From: an uncultured Clostridia bacterium
Lineage (GTDB): Bacteria > Bacillota > Clostridia > Peptostreptococcales > Acidaminobacteraceae
Length of the DNA: 11,189 nucleotides
Direction: 5' to 3'
Assembly: GCA_937880545.1 (NCBI GenBank)
Contig: CALFKA010000175.1
Coordinates: forward strand, 1-11,189
The translations under genes and the position numbers were made by a program. The notes beneath the pieces were generated by a model. It was not told the origin of the DNA and searched no databases. It saw nothing but the letters and a program-made list of their open reading frames with translations. Shown in pieces: positions 5,525 to 11,189 of the stretch (position 1 is its first letter; every line of letters begins with the position of its first letter).

Positions 5525-7063
5525 ATGGAACCTATCGTCGAGTTAAGAGGGATCACCAAGCGATTTCCCGGTATTATCGCCAATGACAACATAGATCTGA
5601 CCTTGAAAAAAGGAGAAGTATTGGCTCTCCTGGGAGAAAATGGCGCCGGCAAGAGCACCTTGATGAGTGTTCTTTTCGGGTTCTACCGTCCGGAGGCGGG
5701 AGAAATATTCGTCCGAGGCCAGAAGGTGGATATTTCCAACCCGAATGTCGCATATGACTTAGGGATTGGTATGGTCCACCAGCACTTCCAACTAGTACAA
5801 AACTTTACGATCACGGAAAACATTATTCTCGGCAACGAGCCACACAAAGGGATGATCGTCGACATGGCGAGTGCCAGAAAACGGGTGAGCGAACTATCTG
5901 AGATGTATAATCTCAATGTCGATCCCGATGCCAAGATAGAAAACATTTCTGTCGGCATGCAGCAGCGAGTGGAGATATTAAAAGTTCTCTACCGCGATGC
6001 AGAAATTATTATTCTTGATGAACCCACAGCTGTCCTGACACCGCAGGAAATCGAAGAGCTGATGGGCATTCTTCGCAACTTCGTCAAAGAAGGCAAGTCC
6101 GTTATTCTGATTACTCATAAATTAAAAGAAATTATGCAGATCGCCGATAGAGTCTCTGTGCTACGACAGGGGAAGATGGTCGGGACCCTCGAGGTCGCCA
6201 AGACCAATGAAGAAGAACTTGCCGAACTGATGGTGGGGCGCAAGGTTTCTTTTACAACTGAAAAAGAACCGGCGAAACCCGGTGAGGTCGTCCTCGAGGT
6301 CGAAGATCTCTGGGTGAAAGATCAGCGAGAACTCGACGCCGTGAGAGGCTTAAGTCTTTCCATTTGCGAAGGAGAGATCCTTGGGCTGGCAGGAGTCGAC
6401 GGCAATGGCCAGCGAGAGCTTGTCGAAGCACTGACAGGCCTGCGCCACATCAATAAAGGAGTTATTCGCCTCTTTGGCAAGGACTACACAAAGATCACAG
6501 CGAAAGAGAGGACTGACCTAGGGATCGGTCATATCCCTGAGGACAGACAGAAGCGGGGGCTGATACTTGACTTTACCCTCTTTGAAAATATGCTTCTGGA
6601 AAGGTATGATGAGGAACCTTATTCCCAAAAAGGAATCCTGCAATTTCCTGCCATCCGATCGAAGGCACAGGAACTCGTAGACAGCTTCGATGTGCGAAGC
6701 GGAGAGGGGATCGATACGCTTGTACGCACCATGAGCGGCGGCAATCAGCAGAAGGCGATTGTCGGCAGAGAAGTCGATCTTGAGCCAAGGCTCATGGTGG
6801 CCTCACAGCCCACAAGAGGCCTTGACGTCGGGGCGATAGAGTATATTCACTCACGCCTTATTGAACTGAGAGACCAGGGGACAGCTATTCTGCTGGTCAG
6901 CTTTGAACTCGATGAGATCTTCAATCTCTCCGATAGGATTGCTGTCATCCACAACGGACGCATCGTAGGGATGCGCTATCCGGAAGAAACAGACGAAATG
7001 GAACTGGGGCTCTTAATGAGCGGGTCGAAGGAGATTGCTGATGAAAAAAACACTGAAGAATAG
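5525..7063 (+). CDS. nupO: Nucleoside ABC importer ATPase with two nucleotide-binding domains
   Basis: Cytoplasmic motor of the BMP-type importer, 512 residues, as usual for the ribose/BMP class. Domain 1 is complete: Walker A GENGAGKST (37-45), Q-loop near Q86, signature ISVGMQQ (141-147), Walker B IIILDEPT (161-168) and switch His H198. Domain 2 is degenerate in the family-typical way: the Walker A region reads GVDGNGQRE (290-298) without the Lys-Ser/Thr pair, the signature MSGGNQQ (403-409) is good, the Walker B end has Gln in place of the catalytic Glu (LMVASQPTRGLD, Q428), and Ser459 stands where the switch His would be. One composite site is therefore likely active. AAGGAG (5514-5519) is 5 bases before the ATG. 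It is the first gene after the terminator/promoter element, and its 3' end overlaps the first permease gene by 23 bp. Confidence 0.95.
   Translation: MEPIVELRGITKRFPGIIANDNIDLTLKKGEVLALLGENGAGKSTLMSVLFGFYRPEAGEIFVRGQKVDISNPNVAYDLGIGMVHQHFQLVQNFTITENIILGNEPHKGMIVDMASARKRVSELSEMYNLNVDPDAKIENISVGMQQRVEILKVLYRDAEIIILDEPTAVLTPQEIEELMGILRNFVKEGKSVILITHKLKEIMQIADRVSVLRQGKMVGTLEVAKTNEEELAELMVGRKVSFTTEKEPAKPGEVVLEVEDLWVKDQRELDAVRGLSLSICEGEILGLAGVDGNGQRELVEALTGLRHINKGVIRLFGKDYTKITAKERTDLGIGHIPEDRQKRGLILDFTLFENMLLERYDEEPYSQKGILQFPAIRSKAQELVDSFDVRSGEGIDTLVRTMSGGNQQKAIVGREVDLEPRLMVASQPTRGLDVGAIEYIHSRLIELRDQGTAILLVSFELDEIFNLSDRIAVIHNGRIVGMRYPEETDEMELGLLMSGSKEIADEKNTEE
7028..7033 (+). promoter_or_regulatory. 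Ribosome binding site deciding the first permease start
   Basis: AAGGAG inside the ATPase 3' end is 7 bases before ATG 7041 but only one base before the in-frame TTG 7035, so the ATG is preferred. Confidence 0.8.
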
Positions 7064-8129
7064 TCATCTCATGATCTCGCTCGTCGCTGTACTGGCTTCC
7101 TTCCTGGTCGCCATCCTGGTTATGCTGCTGACGGGGCTCAATCCCTCGCGGTTCTTCGTCGCCCTGATCCGCACATTCAGTGGTTACGACATCTTGAGAG
7201 GAAACTTCAACCCACGCTACATCGGTGAGTTCGTCCAAGTATCCCTGCCATTGATTCTGTCCGGTTTATCGGTTGGATTCGCTTTTCGGACGGGACTCTT
7301 CAATATCGGAGCAGAGGGTCAGCTCATCATGGGCTCTCTCGGCGCCGTCTGTGTCGGCATCCTCTTTCCGATGCCCATCTACTTACATCTGCCCCTTGCC
7401 ATTTTGACGGCGGCACTCTTAGGCGCTCTATGGGGTGCCGTACCAGGATTTCTCAAAGCGAAATTCGGAGTGCATGAAGTCGTCATCACGATCATGATGA
7501 ACTACATCGCCCTCTACTTAAGTGCCTATGTCATAAAACTACTTCCCGGAAGCGACAATCAGAAATCGGCAGACATAGTAGCCTCTGCGCTTCTTCGCAG
7601 TGACTTTCTCCGATCGATTACTGCTAACTCGCGACTCCACTGGGGCTTTATCATCGTTATCGCCGCCATCCTCATATACCGATTCATCATCGATAAGACC
7701 GTCTTTGGTTATGAATTGCGGGCTGTAGGATTTAATCCTTTCGCCGCAGAGTATGCGGGCATTCGCGTAAATAGCCGCATCATCAGTTCCATGATTATTG
7801 CCGGTGCCTTTGCAGGTCTGGCAGGAGCGATGCTATCGCTTGGGACCTTCGATTATGGAAGAGTTCTCTCTCACTTTGAAAACTATGGATTTGATGGCAT
7901 CTCTGTCGCTCTTCTTGGAGGCAACACGGGATTGGGTATACTACTAAGTGGACTCCTCTTCGGAATCCTGAAAAGTTCGCAGACGATGATGCAGTCATTG
8001 GGCATCCCCTTGGAGATCGTCAATATCGTCAGCGGGCTGATCATCCTGTTTGTTGCCATGCAATATGGTATCCAGGCGCTCCTGAAGCGCTTCACAAAGG
8101 GAAAGGAGGAAGAAGATGGATCAGTTTAG
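7041..8129 (+). CDS. nupP: Nucleoside ABC importer permease 1
   Basis: Integral membrane protein of 362 residues from the BPD_transp_2 family (branched-chain amino acid/ribose/BMP permeases). A positively charged N-terminus (MKKTLKNSH) leads into a first membrane segment (about 11-31), followed by several more hydrophobic segments (roughly 64-84, 94-110, 116-136, 146-166, 200-216, 248-268, 286-312, 325-341). Family signatures are FNIGAEGQLIMG (87-98) and VHEVVITIMMNYIA (144-157). The cytoplasmic loop AVGFNPFAAEYAGI (228-241), before the LAGA segment, is the likely contact with the ATPase. The C-terminus is charged (KGKEEEDGSV) and overlaps the next gene by 14 bp. It pairs with permease 2 to form the channel. 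Confidence 0.93.
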   Translation: MKKTLKNSHLMISLVAVLASFLVAILVMLLTGLNPSRFFVALIRTFSGYDILRGNFNPRYIGEFVQVSLPLILSGLSVGFAFRTGLFNIGAEGQLIMGSLGAVCVGILFPMPIYLHLPLAILTAALLGALWGAVPGFLKAKFGVHEVVITIMMNYIALYLSAYVIKLLPGSDNQKSADIVASALLRSDFLRSITANSRLHWGFIIVIAAILIYRFIIDKTVFGYELRAVGFNPFAAEYAGIRVNSRIISSMIIAGAFAGLAGAMLSLGTFDYGRVLSHFENYGFDGISVALLGGNTGLGILLSGLLFGILKSSQTMMQSLGIPLEIVNIVSGLIILFVAMQYGIQALLKRFTKGKEEEDGSV

Positions 8130-9066
8130 TTCCATGTTCGTCCTTGCGCTCAACTATGCCGTTCCGATCGTCATCGCGTCTCTGGGAGGTCTCTACAGTG
8201 AGCGCAGCGGGATCGTCAACATCGGCTTGGAAGGGATCATGCTGGTAGGTGCTTTTGTCTCTGCCGCTTTTGTGCCTCTCTTTGAAGCGCAGCTGGGTCC
8301 CGTGACTCCCTGGATCGCCATTGCCCTTGCCACCCTCGCCGGTGGACTCTACTCCTTGATTCATGCCTATATCAGCGTAGATCTAAGAGGAAACCAGGTC
8401 GTCAGCGGTACCGCCCTCAACATGTTATCTGTCGGAGTCACGGTGTATTTCTGCCAAATTATCTTTAATCAGCAGCGCACCCAGGCATTCCGAAACGGAT
8501 TTATCAAACAGACAGTTCCTGTGCTTTCGGATATTCCGATCATTGGAAAACTCTTCTTCACTCGCATCTATCCGACGTTTTATGTCGCCGTGGTTTTGGT
8601 GCTGGTGACATGGTTTGTCATCAGGAAGACGCGCTTTGGTCTGCGACTACGTGCCAGTGGGGAACACCCATCTGCCGTCGACTCAGTCGGTGTGTCTGTG
8701 AGAAAAATGCGCTACATTGGCGTTCTGCTCTCCGGTCTTCTGTCTGGACTGGCGGGTGGCATCATGGTCCTTACGCAGTCGACGCAGTTTACTGTCTTTT
8801 CCATCCATGGCGTCGGTTTTATCGCCCTCGCCGCCCTGATCTTCGGACGGTGGCATCCAGTGGGAGTGTTGGGAGCCGGTTTCTTCTTTGGCTTCTCACA
8901 GATCTTCTCCATCTATTCGACAGACTTTGCCCTGCTTCAAAATATTCCGAAGGAGTTCTTTAATATGTTGCCCTATGTCTTGACGATTCTTGCGATGCTG
9001 GTCTTCAGTCGCAGAAGTGTCGGACCGAGGGCGGCAGGCCAGTCCTACGACATTTCCGAGCGTTAG
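8116..9066 (+). CDS. nupQ: Nucleoside ABC importer permease 2
   Basis: Second membrane subunit, 316 residues, also BPD_transp_2. Signatures are GGLYSERSGIVNIGLEGIMLVGAF (24-47), the partner of the NIGAEG motif in permease 1, DLRGNQVVSGTALNML (89-104) and the coupling loop GEHPSAVDSVGVSV (182-195) ahead of the LAGGIMVLTQS segment. About eight membrane segments are expected from the hydrophobic runs. AAAGGAGG (8102-8109) lies 6 bases before the ATG, within the end of permease 1. After its stop there are 21 bases and no hairpin before rpoN, so transcription probably continues. Confidence 0.94.
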   Translation: MDQFSSMFVLALNYAVPIVIASLGGLYSERSGIVNIGLEGIMLVGAFVSAAFVPLFEAQLGPVTPWIAIALATLAGGLYSLIHAYISVDLRGNQVVSGTALNMLSVGVTVYFCQIIFNQQRTQAFRNGFIKQTVPVLSDIPIIGKLFFTRIYPTFYVAVVLVLVTWFVIRKTRFGLRLRASGEHPSAVDSVGVSVRKMRYIGVLLSGLLSGLAGGIMVLTQSTQFTVFSIHGVGFIALAALIFGRWHPVGVLGAGFFFGFSQIFSIYSTDFALLQNIPKEFFNMLPYVLTILAMLVFSRRSVGPRAAGQSYDISER

Positions 9067-9074
9067 CCTGAAAG

Positions 9075-9082
9075 AAAGGAGG
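9075..9082 (+). promoter_or_regulatory. Ribosome binding site for rpoN, supporting a GTG start
   Basis: AAAGGAGG is 5 bases before GTG 9088. The next residues (KLEFHLALEQKQQL) are the expected start of sigma-54 region I, so GTG is the start rather than a later ATG. Confidence 0.85.
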
Positions 9083-9087
9083 ATCCT

Positions 9088-10410
9088 GTGAAACTTGAAT
9101 TTCATCTGGCGCTGGAACAAAAACAGCAACTTACGCTGACACCATCTCTTCGCTTGAGCATAGATATTTTGCAGGATACCTCTCTCGAATTAGAGGAACG
9201 TATCGCGCAAGAATTGGAAGAAAATCCTCTGCTGGAGAGAACCGATCTCTCTCAAGGTGAGTCCTATAATGATGCCATCCGCTACTATAAGGCGGAATCA
9301 AGTGAACAATTTCACTTTAAAAGAGATGTCGACATCTGGGAACATCTGCAGTTTCAGATCAGCACACTCGATCTCAGTAAAGAAGAACAGGCCCTGGTCC
9401 TTCGTCTGGTCGAATACATTGAACCGACGGGATACCTGAATGAAGAATACCTGAAAGATAAATTCTTCAACCGCTACGATGAAGAGACCAAGGGAAAAGC
9501 CCTCTGGACCCTCCAGCAGCTTCATCCCACCGGAGTGGGGGCGAGAGACCTTGCCGAATGCCTTTCTATCCAACTTAGGAGAAAGGGCATCGATACGATG
9601 TGCGCTGTGCAGATTGTGGAACATTCACTAGAAGACGTGGCGAACTGCCGCATCGATAAGATCGCCCAGACCCATAATCTGAGCACAGCAGAGGTGGAGC
9701 GTTGCATGAAGATCATCCGCTCCCTTGACCCCAAACCCGGACTCAAGTACTCTTCCCGTCAGGAAGTGACGACCATTATCCCCGATATATTCATGAATCG
9801 AAATGAAAAAGGAGATATGCAGATTCATCTCAATGAGCGGACGTATCCTCAGATAACGATCAATTCCTACTACACCTCGCTCACCCCCGATCAGCTAGAT
9901 GCACGCTCTCGTGTCTATATCTCTTCGAAGACGCAGAGAGCCAGGATCTTTCTCGATGCCATTGCGCAGCGACGCACGACGATCCTTCGGGTGATGAACT
10001 CCATCTATGACTTGCAAAGATCCTTCTTCGATGAAGGAGAGGCAGCGCTCAAGCCCATGAATCTCATCGATGTGGCAGAGCAACTGGGGATGCACGAGTC
10101 GACCATCTCGCGGGCTGTCAGTGGGAAATACCTACTCTATGACAACCGCGTCATGCCACTCAGTTATTTCTTCCCGAGCGCTGTACAGGGGACAGACGGT
10201 TTCTCCGTCGCCTCGACGGTTGTCAAACAGATGATAGAGAGTATCATTGAAGATGAGAACCCTTTAAAACCATATTCTGATGAAAAGATCTCAGGAATTC
10301 TCCGGAAGAAAGGGATTCAGATCGCGAGGAGAACCGTCGCGAAATACCGAGATGAACTCCAGATTTTGCCATCCGGTCTCAGAAGGAGTTATTCAGCTTC
10401 AGACGATTGA
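9088..10410 (+). CDS. rpoN: RNA polymerase sigma-54 factor
   Basis: Sigma factor for -24/-12 promoters, which must be opened by AAA+ enhancer-binding proteins. In its 440 residues region I is clear (LALEQKQQLTLTPSLRLSIDILQ, 8-30, followed by ELEENPLLE). A short acidic region II follows, then the core-binding domain with HPTGVGARDLAECL (146-159) and LDPKPGL (213-219), and a helix-turn-helix LIDVAEQLGMHESTISRAV (326-344). The RpoN box ARRTVAKYR (413-421) that reads the -24 element is intact. Length is slightly short of the roughly 460-480 of many relatives, mainly in region II. It sits 21 bp after the nucleoside permease with no terminator between, so it is likely in the same transcript. In several clostridia rpoN/sigL lies upstream of glycolytic genes, as with gap here. 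No enhancer-binding protein is encoded in the window. Confidence 0.97.
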   Translation: MKLEFHLALEQKQQLTLTPSLRLSIDILQDTSLELEERIAQELEENPLLERTDLSQGESYNDAIRYYKAESSEQFHFKRDVDIWEHLQFQISTLDLSKEEQALVLRLVEYIEPTGYLNEEYLKDKFFNRYDEETKGKALWTLQQLHPTGVGARDLAECLSIQLRRKGIDTMCAVQIVEHSLEDVANCRIDKIAQTHNLSTAEVERCMKIIRSLDPKPGLKYSSRQEVTTIIPDIFMNRNEKGDMQIHLNERTYPQITINSYYTSLTPDQLDARSRVYISSKTQRARIFLDAIAQRRTTILRVMNSIYDLQRSFFDEGEAALKPMNLIDVAEQLGMHESTISRAVSGKYLLYDNRVMPLSYFFPSAVQGTDGFSVASTVVKQMIESIIEDENPLKPYSDEKISGILRKKGIQIARRTVAKYRDELQILPSGLRRSYSASDD

Positions 10411-10481
10411 TCGCATGGGGTAAGGGTAATTATGGATAGGATTGAACAATTATATCGCAACTCATTTGAGGAGGAAATAGT

Positions 10482-11189
10482 ATGGTAAAAGTAGCAGTCA
10501 ATGGCCTGGGCCGCATAGGACAAGCGGTCGTTCGGTATTGGGCCTATCAGAAAGACAAGAAATTCGATGTCGTCATCATCAATGGTGTCGCCAGCGCCAA
10601 AGAAGCGCGCGATCGCCTAAAATACGACACCGTCTACGGCACATACCATGGTGACATTGAAGCAGACGGCGAGGACCTGCTCCTCGACGGTCGACGCATC
10701 AAAGTTACCAATATCCGTGAACCCAAAGACCTGCCCTGGAAAGAACTCGGAGTAGAGCTCATCATCGATTCTACCGGGCATTATAAAGACAGAGAAATGG
10801 CACAGCTCCATCTCGATGCCGGTGCCAAGAAAGTAGTTATCACTTCGCCCGGCAAAGGGGATGATCTCACCGTCGTACTCGGTGTAAACGAAGATAAGTA
10901 TAATCCTCAAGAGGATCACATCATCTCTAACGCCTCTTGTACAACGAACTGCCTGGCACCCGTTGCCAAGGTACTCGATCAGCACTTCGGTTTGGAATAC
11001 GGCATGATGACCACCATCCATGCTTACACGAATGATCAAAACCTCGTCGACTATAAGCACAAAGACCCGCGCCGCGCTCGCGCTGCTGCGCTCAATATGA
11101 TTCCGACAACAACAGGCGCTGCCAAAGCGGTGGAACTTGTACTACCGCAATTGAAGGGCAAATTCAACGGCATCAGCATCCGCGTTCCG
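10482..11189 (+). CDS. gap: Glyceraldehyde-3-phosphate dehydrogenase, 3'-truncated by the window end
   Basis: Phosphorylating GAPDH of glycolysis/gluconeogenesis; 236 codons are present of about 335. It is open to the last base. GAGGAGG (10468-10474) is 7 bases before ATG 10482. The Rossmann motif is VNGLGRIGQ (6-14), slightly unlike the common NGFGRIGR. Catalytic C153 in SNASCTTNCLAP and H180 in TIHAYT are present, as is IPTTTGAAKAVELVLP (207-222). The Asp that normally ends the second beta strand and binds the adenosine ribose (IND-L) is replaced: VVIINGVAS has G35. In the S-loop, the usual LxxPHKD reads VDYKHKD, with K192 for Pro. Both positions are known to affect NAD versus NADP choice; B. 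subtilis GapB also lacks the Asp. Coenzyme use is therefore uncertain and may be NADP(H) or dual. The 71-bp gap from rpoN holds no terminator, no cggR and no convincing promoter. Confidence 0.96.
   Translation, partial: MVKVAVNGLGRIGQAVVRYWAYQKDKKFDVVIINGVASAKEARDRLKYDTVYGTYHGDIEADGEDLLLDGRRIKVTNIREPKDLPWKELGVELIIDSTGHYKDREMAQLHLDAGAKKVVITSPGKGDDLTVVLGVNEDKYNPQEDHIISNASCTTNCLAPVAKVLDQHFGLEYGMMTTIHAYTNDQNLVDYKHKDPRRARAAALNMIPTTTGAAKAVELVLPQLKGKFNGISIRVP

Noticed and set aside
10411..10481. A dedicated promoter or a CggR operator for gap
   Set aside because: TTGATC (10407) and TTGAAC (10442) have no good -10 at 16-18 bp, and no CGGGAC-type direct repeat is present. Read-through from rpoN is as likely.
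1..11189. CRISPR arrays, tRNA/rRNA genes, insertion sequences or phage genes
   Set aside because: No regularly spaced repeats, RNA-gene landmarks, transposase motifs or phage proteins were seen on either strand; the genes are contiguous housekeeping and transport functions.

Overview
The window reads as a fragment from a low-to-medium GC anaerobic member of the Bacillota, most likely Clostridia or a relative. This is an inference from gene content and style: Bacillus-like glycine C-acetyltransferase, a lipoprotein-type nucleoside receptor, strong AAGGAGG ribosome sites, sigma-A-like promoters and a U-tract terminator. All genes lie on the + strand. The first 46 bases are not genomic. They match the Illumina TruSeq index-1 adapter end to end, so this is an untrimmed contig edge and the first gene is cut there.

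Region 1 (48-4247) is a tightly packed operon with start/stop overlaps at nearly every junction: a 5'-truncated SpoIIE/RsbU-type PP2C phosphatase, queG (epoxyqueuosine reductase), a kbl-type glycine C-acetyltransferase, nth (endonuclease III), a small divergent YbjQ-like protein, and trmL (tRNA wobble 2'-O-methyltransferase). Two of its products (QueG and TrmL) act on the wobble nucleotide of tRNA anticodons.

Region 2 (4242-9066) is a complete BMP-family nucleoside ABC importer: receptor lipoprotein, double-domain ATPase and two permeases, in the same order as nupNOPQ of Bacillus subtilis. The receptor gene has its own promoter, with an inverted repeat filling the -35/-10 spacer. A perfect 10-bp terminator hairpin follows the receptor gene. 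An extended -10 promoter overlaps that terminator and restarts transcription for the ATPase and permeases. This layout should give much receptor and less transporter.

Region 3 (9088-11189) holds rpoN (sigma-54), only 21 bp after the last permease gene and so probably co-transcribed with it, and then a glyceraldehyde-3-phosphate dehydrogenase gene that runs off the window. The GAPDH lacks the usual coenzyme-selecting Asp and has Lys in place of the usual Pro near the 2'-ribose pocket, so it may be NADP(H)-using like GapB. No cggR-type regulator precedes it.

Most of the window is ordinary housekeeping content. I found no CRISPR array, mobile element, RNA gene or clearly new system. The points most worth attention are the adapter artefact, the layered terminator/promoter element at 5453-5489, the rpoN linkage and the coenzyme-site changes in the GAPDH. 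No gap between genes exceeds 100 bases.
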